Below, piece after piece: positions 18,123 to 26,664 of a stretch of DNA of 64,000 nt. This stretch comes from Pseudomonas putida. Lineage in GTDB: Bacteria > Pseudomonadota > Gammaproteobacteria > Pseudomonadales > Pseudomonadaceae. Each line of letters begins with the position of its first letter. The first letter of the stretch is position 1. A program made the translations under genes and the position numbers. The notes below the pieces were generated by a model. That model searched no databases and was not told where the DNA came from. It saw nothing but the letters and a program-made list of their open reading frames with translations. The stretch is from assembly GCA_029953615.1 (NCBI GenBank), contig CP124529.1, positions 5,700,017 through 5,764,016 of the forward strand. Direction: 5' to 3'.

Positions 18123-18327
18123 GAACTGGCTCTTCGCAGGATCACTGCGCGGCGGCGATTATCAGTTTGATCCAGTCGGCGCGCATGAATGGGCATGATC
18201 CGTATGCGTATCTGAAGGATGTACTGACTCGGCTGCCGATGCAGCGGGCGAGTGAGATTGGCCAATTGCTGCCGCATCAGTGGGTAACGGCATAACTTAA
18301 GCAGGGAGACTTCGGAAGACGCTTGCC
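18079..18327 (+). mobile_element. IS66-family remnant: 3' end of tnpC
   Basis: Plus-strand translation gives NWAENQIRPWALGRKNWLF then AGSLR, and after a frameshift near 18150 AAAIISLIQSARMNGHDPYA and YLKDVLTRLP to a TAA at 18293-18295. This is the conserved C-terminus of IS66 TnpC transposases. Only the last 70 codons survive. A segment TTCGGAAGACGCTTGCC (18311-18327) may be the right inverted repeat, since IS66 ends commonly read GTAAGCG-like; the left end is missing. The remnant abuts the DUF2790 gene and borders the copper cluster. Confidence 0.8.
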
Positions 18328-18420
18328 CTGATTCTACTCATGCGCCGTTTCAAAAAATTAGGCCATGAGCCAACCGAAGATCGATTAGCTTCATGGCATT
18401 ACGCATATACGACGAATCCG

Positions 18421-18741
18421 TCATGCAGGGCGATCGGGATATTTCGTCTGATTATCGGGTAGACCTTCGTGCTCCTCTTGGCTATCGCGAGCGCTGGTGT
18501 GCTGATGGCCACAGCAATTGTCATGTTCACCACTTTCACCGTGTTCATGTCCGCCATGCCCATGCCCACGGTGCATGAAAAAGTGCATCAGTGGACAGGC
18601 CAGTAGTAGCAGGAATGGCAGATATGGAAGGACGTGAGCTCTGTGCTCGGTGAGCAGGAAATAACCGGCAATGGCCAGGAAGCCTAAAAAGTACCAGTTG
18701 GTGCCCCTTGTGCGGTGCTGGGGCAAGTTATGTTGATTCAT
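18421..18741 (-). CDS. DUF2933 small membrane protein (copper cluster)
   Basis: 106 residues. Two hydrophobic helices (WYFLGFLAIAGYFLLTEHRA and LPYLPFLLLLACPLMHFF) are followed by a His-rich tail (MHRGHGHGGHEHGESGEHDN) and CCGHQH that could bind Cu or other metals. This is the DUF2933 pattern seen in metal-resistance islands. AAGGAG precedes the ATG. It is the distal gene of the minus-strand copper set; function unknown. Confidence 0.8.
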   Translation of the reverse strand: MNQHNLPQHRTRGTNWYFLGFLAIAGYFLLTEHRAHVLPYLPFLLLLACPLMHFFMHRGHGHGGHEHGESGEHDNCCGHQHTSARDSQEEHEGLPDNQTKYPDRPA

Positions 18742-18876
18742 GATGGCACTCCTTGGTGGGAACGGGAGGGAGGGTCATGACGCAAGGCCACTTCCAATTT
18801 TGCTGAAGCGCTATCGTAGGTGTGAGCATAGCGAGCCAGAGCATCGGTTTACGTGTCCAATGCGGCGCATAAAGTA

Positions 18877-19095
18877 TCAAGGCAGATTCTTTCTTTTCAG
18901 TTGCCGATTAGCCTCGGCCATGTCCTTATCAAATTGGCGGACGCCGCGAAAAAGTTGCACCCCAACCAAGACCGGGCACAGCAGGAAAATCGCTGCTATG
19001 ACGAACGATTTTCCGGTCAGCCCCAACAGGTAAAGCACGGTGGCGATGCCCACAACACTCACCAGGAGGCAGATAATTAAAACTTCGCGGTTCAT
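18877..19095 (-). CDS. Small inner-membrane protein coupled to copA
   Basis: 72 residues with two hydrophobic helices ([20 protein letters not shown] and [20 protein letters not shown]) and a charged C-terminal tail ([17 protein letters not shown]). Its ATG overlaps the copA stop (ATGA), so it is translated with copA. Similar short proteins accompany YHS-type copper ATPases, perhaps as accessory subunits. No characterised family is recognised. Confidence 0.7.
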   Translation of the reverse strand: MNREVLIICLLVSVVGIATVLYLLGLTGKSFVIAAIFLLCPVLVGVQLFRGVRQFDKDMAEANRQLKRKNLP

Positions 19096-21275
19096 GATTT
19101 AGCCTCCTGACTCAAGCCGATACGGGCACGTTTCAGCATCGCGGAATTGGCGATTACCGACAGGGAACTGAGTGCCATCGCGGCGGCAGCGATGATGGGA
19201 TTAAGCAGTCCGAAGGCCGCGATTGGAATGCCGATACTGTTGTAGATGAATGCCCAGAACAGGTTTTGTTTGATCTTGACCATCGTTGCGCGCGACAGCT
19301 TGATCGCGGTGACCACGTCGCGTACGTCGTTCTTGAGCAGGATAATGCCGCCGGTTTCCTTGGCTACATCGGAACCCGAGCCAATGGCGATGCCGATGTC
19401 AGCGGTGGCCAGGGCAGGCGCATCGTTGACACCATCGCCAACCATAGCCACGACCTGCCCTTCGCTTTGCAATTGACGGATCACTGCGGCCTTGTCGTCC
19501 GGCAAGACCTCGGCAATCACTCGCTCGATGCCGACCTGCCGCGCGACCGCTTCGGCAGTACGGTGGTTGTCGCCGCTCAGTAGCACGACCTTGATGCCGC
19601 TTGCCTGCAATGCCGCAACGGCTTCAGCCGCTTCAGGTTTTATGGTATCGGCCACAGCAATTACCCCGAGCAAGCGGTCGTCGACCCCGACCAGCATAGC
19701 GGTCTTGCCATCGGCTTCCAGGCTGATGAGGTGCTCCTCGGCAGCCTCGGTCGAAATGCCTTGGCGGGCGAATAAACGTCGGTTACCCAGCCAGATTTTT
19801 CGACTGTCGATACTGCCTTCGATGCCGTGACCGGCAATCCCATTGATGCCGGTTGCTTTCGGCAGGCTTATGCCGCGATGCCGGGCGGCGCGCACTATCG
19901 CTGCGCCGAGCGGATGTTCTGAACCAGACTCCACGGCGGCGGCGAGCATCAAGACCTCATTTTCCAACGCTGTGCCGAGCTGGATCACATCAGTTACGTT
20001 TGGTTCACCTCGGGTAATAGTGCCGGTTTTGTCAAACACCACCGTACTCAGTTTTTCTGCTCGCTCTAATACTTCGCCGCCACGAATAAGGATGCCGTTA
20101 TCGGCACCCTTGCCAACACCGACCATTAACGCAGCGGGCGTCGCCACGCCCAGTGCACAGGGGCAAGAAATGATCAGAACCGCGATAAAGGCCAACAGCC
20201 CCTGCGGAAAACTCCCCGCAAGAGACCAGCCGACCAGGGCCAGCAGCGCGATCGCCACCACCGCCGGCACGAAATAGCCAGTGACCTGATCGGCCAAGCG
20301 CTGGATCTGTGCCGTGCTGTTCTGTGCCTCCTCGACCATCTTGATGATCTGCGCCAGTGCGGTATCGGCACCAATTCTGCTCGCCTTGAAAGTGAGCACA
20401 CCACTGCCATTGAGCGTACCTCCGATCACCGGACTGCCCGGGTGTTTGTCGACCGGCATCGACTCGCCCGTCAGCATGGACTCATCTACCGTTGACTGAC
20501 CTTCACTGACATCGCCATCGGTGGGGATTTTTTCGCCAGGTTTCACTACCAGGAACTCGCCGGCCATGACGTTTTCAGCGGGCAAGTCGACCTCTTGCCC
20601 ATCACGAATCACATGCGCGATCGCCGGTTTGAGATCAAGTAAGCGCCGTACCGCAGCCGAAGACTTTTTCTTGACGATCTCCTCCATGTACCTACCCAGC
20701 AGTACGAAGGCGATGATCACCGCAGACACTTCGAAATAGACGTCGCGCTCGGCCACCTTTACCGGCAGGACGTCCGGGAAGAACAGCACAGCGACACTGT
20801 AAAAATAGGCAACCGACGTGCCGAGGGCGATCAGGAAATCCATGTTGATATTACGGGTGCGAATGGCGTTCCACGCTCCCTTGTAGAAACTCCAGCCACC
20901 GATGAACTGCACCGGAGTGACCAACAGGAAAAGCCATATACCCCAGGTGAACCAAGGAAGCGCAGGGATCGGCACCCAAGTCAGTAGCGTGGCACCGGCG
21001 GCCAGCGCGATGAAGGCGCCGGCACGCAGAAGCGCCAGGGCCAGTACACCGGTGAGGGCGATAGTCACGCGGGTTTTCATCGCCTTCAGTTCTCGTTCTG
21101 GCGACTCGAAGGTGCGCAGGCAGGTATCGCTGCAAAAGTAATAGCTGCGCCCGCCACGTTCTCGTGACAACGCGGTGGTCTTATCGACCATCATCCCGCA
21201 AATCGGATCTTTCGCCATTTTCCCTGATGCAAACGCCGCCTGGTGCTGGCTGTGCTGCATGTGTGATTCGTTCAT
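19092..21275 (-). CDS. copA: Copper-translocating P1B-type ATPase with N-terminal YHS domain
   Basis: Exports cytoplasmic Cu(I) across the inner membrane using ATP. 727 residues. Instead of heavy-metal-associated CxxC domains, the N-terminus has a YHS domain ([10 protein letters not shown] at 22-31, [12 protein letters not shown] at 45-56). Transport motif CPC at 371-373, phosphorylation DKTGT with Asp415, the nucleotide motif HP (SEHPLG) and hinge GDGVNDAP are all present, with eight predicted membrane helices. The start at 21275 follows AGGAGA (a GTG one codon earlier is possible). It is the core of the cluster. Confidence 0.95.
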   Translation of the reverse strand: MNESHMQHSQHQAAFASGKMAKDPICGMMVDKTTALSRERGGRSYYFCSDTCLRTFESPERELKAMKTRVTIALTGVLALALLRAGAFIALAAGATLLTWVPIPALPWFTWGIWLFLLVTPVQFIGGWSFYKGAWNAIRTRNINMDFLIALGTSVAYFYSVAVLFFPDVLPVKVAERDVYFEVSAVIIAFVLLGRYMEEIVKKKSSAAVRRLLDLKPAIAHVIRDGQEVDLPAENVMAGEFLVVKPGEKIPTDGDVSEGQSTVDESMLTGESMPVDKHPGSPVIGGTLNGSGVLTFKASRIGADTALAQIIKMVEEAQNSTAQIQRLADQVTGYFVPAVVAIALLALVGWSLAGSFPQGLLAFIAVLIISCPCALGVATPAALMVGVGKGADNGILIRGGEVLERAEKLSTVVFDKTGTITRGEPNVTDVIQLGTALENEVLMLAAAVESGSEHPLGAAIVRAARHRGISLPKATGINGIAGHGIEGSIDSRKIWLGNRRLFARQGISTEAAEEHLISLEADGKTAMLVGVDDRLLGVIAVADTIKPEAAEAVAALQASGIKVVLLSGDNHRTAEAVARQVGIERVIAEVLPDDKAAVIRQLQSEGQVVAMVGDGVNDAPALATADIGIAIGSGSDVAKETGGIILLKNDVRDVVTAIKLSRATMVKIKQNLFWAFIYNSIGIPIAAFGLLNPIIAAAAMALSSLSVIANSAMLKRARIGLSQEAKS

Positions 21276-21299
21276 CACTGTCTCCTGCTGAAGCGGCTA

Positions 21300-21569
21300 T
21301 CAAGACTTGCCATGGAGCTTGCCGGACAGCCAGGCAAACAAGGTGCCGACTATCGCGCCCCATACGGTCAAGACCAGCAGTGGCCCGACGAAAGTCGTCA
21401 CATCGTAGTCTTTCGGGGCTTGGAGACGACCGAAGTCAAGTCCATGGAACAAGGCGTTGAGAAAGGCGATACCCTGCGCCGGCCATAGCGCATAGAGCAG
21501 CGCACAGACCGTGTAGGAAATGGCCATGGTCAGGGCCAGAGAAATGCCAATTTTCCAGGGAGCGTTCAT
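21300..21569 (-). CDS. DUF5676-type membrane protein
   Basis: 89 residues, two membrane helices (ISLALTMAISYTVCALLYAL and FVGPLLVLTVWGAIVGTLFA) separated by a loop (FHGLDFGRLQAPKDYD) characteristic of the small DUF5676 family that travels with copper or heavy-metal ATPases. It lies 24 bp upstream of copA in the same direction. Function unknown; probably part of metal handling at the inner membrane. Confidence 0.75.
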   Translation of the reverse strand: MNAPWKIGISLALTMAISYTVCALLYALWPAQGIAFLNALFHGLDFGRLQAPKDYDVTTFVGPLLVLTVWGAIVGTLFAWLSGKLHGKS

Positions 21570-21596
21570 GATTGCTTTCCTGAGCTGGGAGGCGCG

Positions 21597-22253
21597 TCAG
21601 TAGGGATGTCGGGACTGCGGGGGGGTTGACCAGGGCAGGAACGCCGGCGTCTGTTCACAATAAGTGCGGTAGGCATCGCCGAAGTGCGCAAGCATCTCCC
21701 GTTCTTCCCGCTTCGCCAGCTTGGCGTAGACGAACAGGAGGATTGGAAACATCACCAGGGTGATCAATGTCGGCCATTGCAATAGAAAGCCAAACATGAT
21801 CAGCACGAAGCCAACGTACTGCGGGTGACGGATCCGTGCATAGGGCCCCTCGAGCGCGAGTTGCCCACTTCCTTGGGCTTTGTAGAGCACGCGCCACGCG
21901 GCCGCCAACAACCAGAAGCCGCCAGCGATCAGCAAGTTGCTGAGAATGTGAAATGCACCCCAGTGCGGATTGACCTTCCAGCCCAGCACTGTTTCGAGCA
22001 AATGCCCGGCATCGTGCGAGAGGAAGTCGATGCCAGGGAAGTTACGAGTGAGCCAGGGCATCAACAGGTAGATGGTCAGCGGGAAACCGTACATTTCGGT
22101 AAACAGGGCTATCAGGAACGCCGAGAACATGCCAAAGGAGCGCCAATCGCGGCTCGTCTTAGGCCGGGTGAAGCTGAAGGCGAACAAGATAAACACTAAT
22201 GAGTTGATGATGACCAGCGACCAGAGACCGTAGGCCGATTCAGTATGGTTCAT
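21597..22253 (-). CDS. Isoprenylcysteine carboxylmethyltransferase-like membrane protein
   Basis: A 218-residue polytopic membrane protein with the ICMT/PEMT methyltransferase C-terminal signature ([20 protein letters not shown], then [18 protein letters not shown]). Bacterial homologues of this kind are frequent in copper and mercury islands, with unknown methyl acceptor. The ATG at 22253 overlaps the stop of the DUF2933-like gene (ATGA). Confidence 0.82.
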   Translation of the reverse strand: MNHTESAYGLWSLVIINSLVFILFAFSFTRPKTSRDWRSFGMFSAFLIALFTEMYGFPLTIYLLMPWLTRNFPGIDFLSHDAGHLLETVLGWKVNPHWGAFHILSNLLIAGGFWLLAAAWRVLYKAQGSGQLALEGPYARIRHPQYVGFVLIMFGFLLQWPTLITLVMFPILLFVYAKLAKREEREMLAHFGDAYRTYCEQTPAFLPWSTPPQSRHPY

Positions 22254-22471
22254 GGTTGGTGCTCCTCACTTGCCGGGTGTGTTTGCTGTTCGTGCCTTTG
22301 CTGATGGTCGCCGTGGTCGTGGGGCATAAACAGGTGCACAAGTGGGCAGGTTGCTGATTGCAGATAGGGTAAGGTGCTCTGCACGTGTGTTGTGTACTCA
22401 GTTGGCTGTAAGGAACTGTAAATAGTGCCCATGGCCCAGAACATCCCGCGCGCTTGTGGTTCGTGATCCAT
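22250..22471 (-). CDS. Diverged DUF2933-like protein without its membrane helix
   Basis: 73 residues. The end ([21 protein letters not shown]) aligns with the DUF2933 core LPxLLLLACPLMHxFMHRGHG of the intact paralogue at 18421-18741, and TEYTTHV matches TEHRAHV. At three places the paralogue has Leu where this copy has Gln, a CTG-to-CAG change, so the hydrophobic segment is broken. The His-rich tail is retained. AGGAGG precedes the ATG and the stop overlaps the next start, so translation signals are intact. It may be a soluble metal-binding form or a decaying copy. Confidence 0.65.
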   Translation of the reverse strand: MDHEPQARGMFWAMGTIYSSLQPTEYTTHVQSTLPYLQSATCPLVHLFMPHDHGDHQQRHEQQTHPASEEHQP

Positions 22472-22635
22472 GTCAACCTCCTACTGCCAAGGAGTCATCA
22501 GCGTCGGCTCAGTCAGCGACCTTGCCATGCCGGATACTCATGGGTTGAGCCTTTAACCAAACATCAGACGGGTGCGGTCTGCGTTAACCTAGCCAGCACC
22601 TGTGCTTTGTAATTTGCATCAGCTCCACTGCACAT

Positions 22636-23043
22636 TTACTTTTTCATTGGCATTTCCATCATGGATGACTGCTGCTCCATCATTTGCATCATCATGTCCA
22701 TCATCCCTTTGCCTCCGCCGTCCTTAGCTCCAGACATGCCCATACAACCCATTGCGCTTTGCTCCTTGCTCATCATGGCCATGCTGTCCTTCATCGTTTT
22801 CATGCCTTCTTGCATGGCCGCCTGGCGCTCGGCGGGAGTTTTAGCCGCCGCTGCTTTGTCATGCGCAGCCTGCATTTTCTGCATTTGATCGGTCATGGCT
22901 TTAGTCATGGCCGCCGACGCTGGTGCGGTGCTCTCGGTTGAGTCGCCTGGTGCGTCGGCCGGGTGGTGTGCATCCTCGGCAGAGGCTATGAACGCACTGC
23001 TAGCCAGGATGGCAGCTAGAACGAATTTGGAATGCGTTTGCAT
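22636..23043 (-). CDS. Met-rich periplasmic copper-cluster protein
   Basis: 135 residues: signal peptide MQTHSKFVLAAILASSAFIASA, an Ala/Lys-rich helical middle (KAMTDQMQKMQAAHDKAAAA), and a C-terminus packed with methionines (MGCMGMSG, MMDMMMQMMEQQSSMMEMPM) and one Cys, a composition expected to bind Cu(I) by thioethers. TGGAG precedes the ATG. It probably buffers periplasmic copper delivered by or to the exporter. Confidence 0.8.
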   Translation of the reverse strand: MQTHSKFVLAAILASSAFIASAEDAHHPADAPGDSTESTAPASAAMTKAMTDQMQKMQAAHDKAAAAKTPAERQAAMQEGMKTMKDSMAMMSKEQSAMGCMGMSGAKDGGGKGMMDMMMQMMEQQSSMMEMPMKK

Positions 23044-23148
23044 GATGAACTCCAGGGAATGTGAGGGATAAGCAGAAATAGTTGAGTCGCGAAAAAGCCG
23101 CGCGCAACCAGACAGAGCGACCGATGCCCGGACACTCTGAAGTGGGGG

Positions 23149-23547
23149 TTAATCGTTGGAACGAACGAAAATCAGGCGGACTGGGCCTTCCGGCGGTGCG
23201 GGGCGTTTCAGTGCAAGAGCGGCGAAGGAGGATTTCTCCTCAGGGTTAAGCACCATTATTACTACTGCCACAGTTAGCAGCAAAAGGGTGGCCCAATGGA
23301 TGGGGTCTGATGCTGGAGTCTGCAATGCAGGTTTTATCGCCGTGGCGGTGTCCTCACAGCTCTGAAGGCAACCACTGGCGTGGAGAGCATGACCATCCAG
23401 CACATACTGCTCAGCATGGTGTGGCGCGGCTACGTTGTGATCCGGTTGCACCAAACACCCCTGGATTGCCATCACGGCCACAGTTAACACCCATGCCACG
23501 AGGGTAAGGTGCAATAGGCGTCGGCGGTGACGGCGGAACCAGTACAT
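23149..23547 (-). CDS. Hypothetical membrane protein, first gene of copper cluster
   Basis: 132 residues with an N-terminal helix after basic residues (HLTLVAWVLTVAVMAIQGCL), a periplasm-facing His/Cys loop (HNVAAPHHAEQY..., ASGCLQSCED) and a second helix (ATLLLLTVAVVIMVL). The His and Cys residues in the loop suggest metal contact. The start at 23547 (ATG, GAGG 9 bases upstream) is preferred over a TTG three codons earlier. An FNR-type box lies 66 bp upstream. No family name can be assigned. Confidence 0.65.
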   Translation of the reverse strand: MYWFRRHRRRLLHLTLVAWVLTVAVMAIQGCLVQPDHNVAAPHHAEQYVLDGHALHASGCLQSCEDTATAIKPALQTPASDPIHWATLLLLTVAVVIMVLNPEEKSSFAALALKRPAPPEGPVRLIFVRSND

Positions 23548-23612
23548 GAAGTACAACCTCGACTTATTACGTCGTGTTGATTTTCAGTCTAGCTAGCAAA
23601 ACAATGGAAAGA

Positions 23613-23626
23613 TTGATAAAAATCAA
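23613..23626. promoter_or_regulatory. Perfect ANR/FNR box upstream of the copper cluster
   Basis: TTGATAAAAATCAA is an exact TTGAT-N4-ATCAA site 66 bp before the first copper-cluster start (23547). With a transcription start near 23579 it would be centred close to -41, the class II position. It implies that copper export genes may be raised at low oxygen, when Cu(I) predominates. Confidence 0.6.
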
Positions 23627-23652
23627 ACTAATGGATGACTCGATGATCGAGG

Positions 23653-23668
23653 TCAAGGCTCGCCTTGA
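23653..23668. promoter_or_regulatory. Palindrome TCAAGGC-TC-GCCTTGA, possible operator
   Basis: A perfect 7+7 inverted repeat. The same CCTTGA/TCAAGG words recur as an 8+8 inverted repeat CCTTGACA ... TGTCAAGG at 23762-23769 and 23791-23798, overlapping a TTGACA -35-like hexamer. Such spacing recalls MerR-type operators, but no cognate regulator gene is adjacent. Confidence 0.35.
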
Positions 23669-23753
23669 ATCGTCCCTGGTTATGGGCTGAGTTCGGCATT
23701 GGCACCGATACCCTACAGCTGCGCCATGTGCAGGTCGTCTAGTGTGAAATGAT

Positions 23754-24305
23754 GTGCTTTACCTTGACATAAACTTAAGGCTGACGATGGTGTCAAGGCT
23801 AGGACATCTGGTCACTTGTGAAGGCTCCCCAGCAGCGCCAGCACGGGGAAGAGAGCAATGCCCAGATGTATTGACCAGACGCTTACTCATCAACAATGCC
23901 GGCATCATGCCTTTCGACAACCCAGGCTCTGGCGATTATGACGATGAGCAGGCTGTAGGGCTGCTGCAAACCAACCTGCTGGGCCCAGTGCGTGTTAGCG
24001 CAGCGTTTGTAGAACATCTCAAGCGCCAACCTGATGCCTGCATCATCAACAACAGTTCGGTACTGGCCTATCTGCCACTAGCCGCGACAGCCCTCTATTC
24101 GGCGACCAAAGCTGCGCTTCACTCCTATTCGCTGTCGCAGCGTTTTGCCCTGCGCGACACCAGCGTCAAGGTTCTGGAAGTCGCACCGCCATGGGTCGAC
24201 ACCGATCTGATCCACAAAAGTGGTGATGAACGCGCCATGCCGTTAGAAACGCATCATAGCCTCAACCTTCAGCGAAACGGCGAAAGTCTTCCTCGGGTTA
24301 GCTAG
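23754..24305 (+). pseudogene. Short-chain dehydrogenase, N-terminus replaced
   Basis: From about codon 44 the frame is a normal SDR core: LLINNAGIMPFDNP (the NNAG motif), catalytic Ser in IINNSSVLAYLP, and Tyr-x3-Lys in YSATKAALHSYS, ending after PPWVDTDLIHKSG. The first 43 codons are not SDR sequence and the cofactor-binding TGxxxGIG segment is absent, so the protein cannot bind NAD(P) normally. The 5' end was apparently lost by deletion or rearrangement, with the upstream promoter-like palindrome region now fused to it. It ends about 65 bp before the next gene. Confidence 0.75.
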
Positions 24306-24369
24306 TTTTTGAGGCTCACGAAGGGAGTTAGCCTGACATCACCCTCTGACCTGTAAAGGACAACTTCAC

Positions 24370-25377
24370 ATGAAAGCTGTAGTTTTCCAAGAAGCCGGTT
24401 TGCCGATCCAAAACGCTCATTCCCTGTTCGAAACGGACCTGCCGAAGCCCACCCCAGGTGCTCGAGATCTGCTTGTCGAAGTGAAGGCGATTGCGGTGAA
24501 CCCGGTAGATACGAAGGTGCGAGCCCGCAGTACCAGCCAAGAGGTCCAAGTGCTGGGTTGGGATACCGTTGGTATCGTCCGTGAAGTGGGCAGTGACGTT
24601 TCATTGTTCAAAGTTGGCGACGAAGTATTTTACGCCGGCGCGATCGATCGCCCTGGTAGCTACAGCGAATTTCACTTGGTGGATGAGCGCATCGTCGGCC
24701 AAAAGCCACGTAGCCTGGACAATGCCAGTGCCGCAGCCTTGCCGCTGACCTCCATTACTGCCTGGGAGCTGTTGTTCGATCGACTGGGCGTTCAAGAGAA
24801 CGGTGGTAAAGGACAAAGCCTGCTGGTCATCGGCGCTGGTGGTGGGGTTGGCTCGATCCTGGTACAGCTGGCCCGCAAACTCACCCGACTCACCGTCATC
24901 GGTACAGCGTCGCGGCCAGAGACTCAGTCTTGGGTACAAGAACTGGGCGCCCACCACGTGATTGATCACTCCGCCTCGATCCCGCTGCAGCTTGAGAACC
25001 TGAAGCTCAACCCGGTCGACTATGTTATCAGCCTGACCCATACCGAAACCTACCTGCCCCAGATCGTTGAAGTGCTTCGCCCACAAGGCAAACTGGCGCT
25101 GATTGATGACCCGGCACAACTGGACGTCATGCCACTCAAGCGCAAATCGCTTTCGCTGCATTGGGAGCTGATGTTCACGCGTTCTCTGTATCAAACCGCA
25201 GACATGATCAAACAGCATGAGTTGCTGAACAGAATTTCCGAGCTGGTCGATAACGGCGTCATACAGACCACCATTGGGGAACACTTCGGCAAAATCGGCT
25301 CAGATAACCTGAAGCGCGCCCATGCTCTGATCGAGAGCGGTAAAGCCAAAGGCAAGATCGTTCTCGAAGGCTTCTAA
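24370..25377 (+). CDS. Zinc-binding alcohol dehydrogenase family quinone oxidoreductase
   Basis: 335-residue MDR-superfamily NADPH-dependent oxidoreductase. GroES-like N-terminal domain (about 1-120; VNPVDTKVRARS), then Rossmann fold with VIGAGGGVGSILVQLARK near 155 and terminal LIESGKAKGKIVLEGF. Structural zinc cysteines are absent, so it belongs to the quinone-reductase (zeta-crystallin/ZADH1) side. AAAGGACAACTTCAC precedes the ATG. It probably reduces small enones or quinones. It pairs with the MRJP-like gene 28 bp downstream. Confidence 0.88.
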   Translation: MKAVVFQEAGLPIQNAHSLFETDLPKPTPGARDLLVEVKAIAVNPVDTKVRARSTSQEVQVLGWDTVGIVREVGSDVSLFKVGDEVFYAGAIDRPGSYSEFHLVDERIVGQKPRSLDNASAAALPLTSITAWELLFDRLGVQENGGKGQSLLVIGAGGGVGSILVQLARKLTRLTVIGTASRPETQSWVQELGAHHVIDHSASIPLQLENLKLNPVDYVISLTHTETYLPQIVEVLRPQGKLALIDDPAQLDVMPLKRKSLSLHWELMFTRSLYQTADMIKQHELLNRISELVDNGVIQTTIGEHFGKIGSDNLKRAHALIESGKAKGKIVLEGF

Positions 25378-25404
25378 CCCGCTGATACGCTCAAGGACAA
25401 GCAT

Positions 25405-26556
25405 ATGAAAGCTTTATTCCAAGCCGCTGGCCTGGCTGTCGCGGTCTCGCTCAGTGCAATAGCCATGGCCGATACCGCCTCGGGCACAGGCACCAACCCC
25501 GAACGTGTTTTCGCTTTCAATGGGGCCATGCCTACAGGCGTGACCGTCACCGAAACAGGTCGGATCTTCATCAACTTCCCTCGTTGGGGAGATGACGTAC
25601 CCTACACCGTGGCGGAGATCAAACAGGGCCATTTGGTTCCTTACCCAGACCTGAAAACGAATGTGGAAAACGCCAAGGATCCGGCCGCCGGATTCATCAG
25701 CGTGCAGAGCGTCGTAGCTGACGGTCAAGGGCGTGTCTGGGTATTGGATACAGCCGCTCCCGCCTTCTCCGAGCCCAAGGCAGGTGGAGCCAAGCTGATC
25801 GCAATCGACTTGAACACCAACAAGATTGTGAAAACAGTTGTGTTCCCGCGTGAGGTGATTCTGCCAACTACCTATGTGAACGACGTACGTTTTGATTTTC
25901 GCGTAGGTAAAGAAGGTACCGCTTACGTCACCGATTCGTCGATAAAAGGGTCAGGCGGAATCATCGTCCTGGACCTGGCCAGCGGTACCGCAACCCGTCG
26001 CCTTAGCGGGGCCAAATCAACTTCCGTGGACCCTGAGTTCCGACCTGTCATCGAAGGGAAACCAGCACTCATCACCCGCGACGCGCAGGGTAAATCAGGG
26101 CTGCTGACCGTAGCCTCGGACGGCATCGCCCTGTCGAGCGATGGTAAGACGCTGTACTTCTGTCCGCTTTCGAGTCGACACCTGTATTCGGTTCCAACAG
26201 CTTTGTTGCGAGACCCCAATGCAAGCGAAGCCGAACTTGAACAAGCGGTTGTAGACCTTGGTGAAAAAGGCGCCTCCGACGGTCTTGAGGCTGATGCCAA
26301 CGGTGTAGTCTATGCAGGGGACTATGAGCACAACTCCATCCGTAAACGGCTTGCCGATGGCACTTGGCAAACCGTGGTCGAGGATTCGCGAGTCCTTTGG
26401 CCGGATACCTTGTCGATCGGCCCAGACGGGTATCTGTACTTTACTGCCAACCAGCTGCACCGCTCACCTGGCTTCAACGATGGCCAAGACAAACGGGTGA
26501 AGCCTTACAGCCTGATGCGCGTCAAGATCGACGCCAAGCCTGCGCCAACGCTTTGA
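25405..26556 (+). CDS. Major royal jelly/Yellow-related secreted protein
   Basis: A 383-residue exported protein. Signal peptide MKALFQAAGLAVAVSLSAIAMA, then a beta-propeller of the MRJP/Yellow family (GVTVTETGRIFINFPRWGDD; GRVWVLDTAAP; TYVNDVRFDFR; SPGFNDGQDKRVKPY). Bacterial members are periplasmic and resemble SMP-30/gluconolactonase propellers; the reaction is unknown. It lies in the same direction as the oxidoreductase, suggesting a two-gene unit. Propeller integrity looks complete. Confidence 0.85.
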   Translation: MKALFQAAGLAVAVSLSAIAMADTASGTGTNPERVFAFNGAMPTGVTVTETGRIFINFPRWGDDVPYTVAEIKQGHLVPYPDLKTNVENAKDPAAGFISVQSVVADGQGRVWVLDTAAPAFSEPKAGGAKLIAIDLNTNKIVKTVVFPREVILPTTYVNDVRFDFRVGKEGTAYVTDSSIKGSGGIIVLDLASGTATRRLSGAKSTSVDPEFRPVIEGKPALITRDAQGKSGLLTVASDGIALSSDGKTLYFCPLSSRHLYSVPTALLRDPNASEAELEQAVVDLGEKGASDGLEADANGVVYAGDYEHNSIRKRLADGTWQTVVEDSRVLWPDTLSIGPDGYLYFTANQLHRSPGFNDGQDKRVKPYSLMRVKIDAKPAPTL

Positions 26557-26568
26557 TAAGGAAATGAC

Positions 26569-26664
26569 ATGCAAAAGCACATTCGCTTGGGCTGCATCGA
26601 CCGCAGCTTCCATGCCGCTAGCGCAGCGCTTGTGCCCCGTGCCCCGCCATTGAGCCACGACTAG
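26569..26664 (+). pseudogene. Truncated gene stub (31 codons)
   Basis: An ATG with a good AAGGAAATGAC leader opens a 31-codon frame (MQKHIRLGCIDRSFHAASAA...) that stops at 26662-26664, overlapping the stop of the facing LysR gene. The start and ribosome site look genuine while the body is missing, so this is probably the 5' stub of a third gene of the operon cut off by rearrangement. Confidence 0.35.

Noticed and set aside
22240..22476. Cys-rich 78-codon minus-strand frame over the DUF2933-like gene
   Set aside because: An out-of-frame reading; the adjacent frame has the AGGAGG site and DUF2933 similarity.
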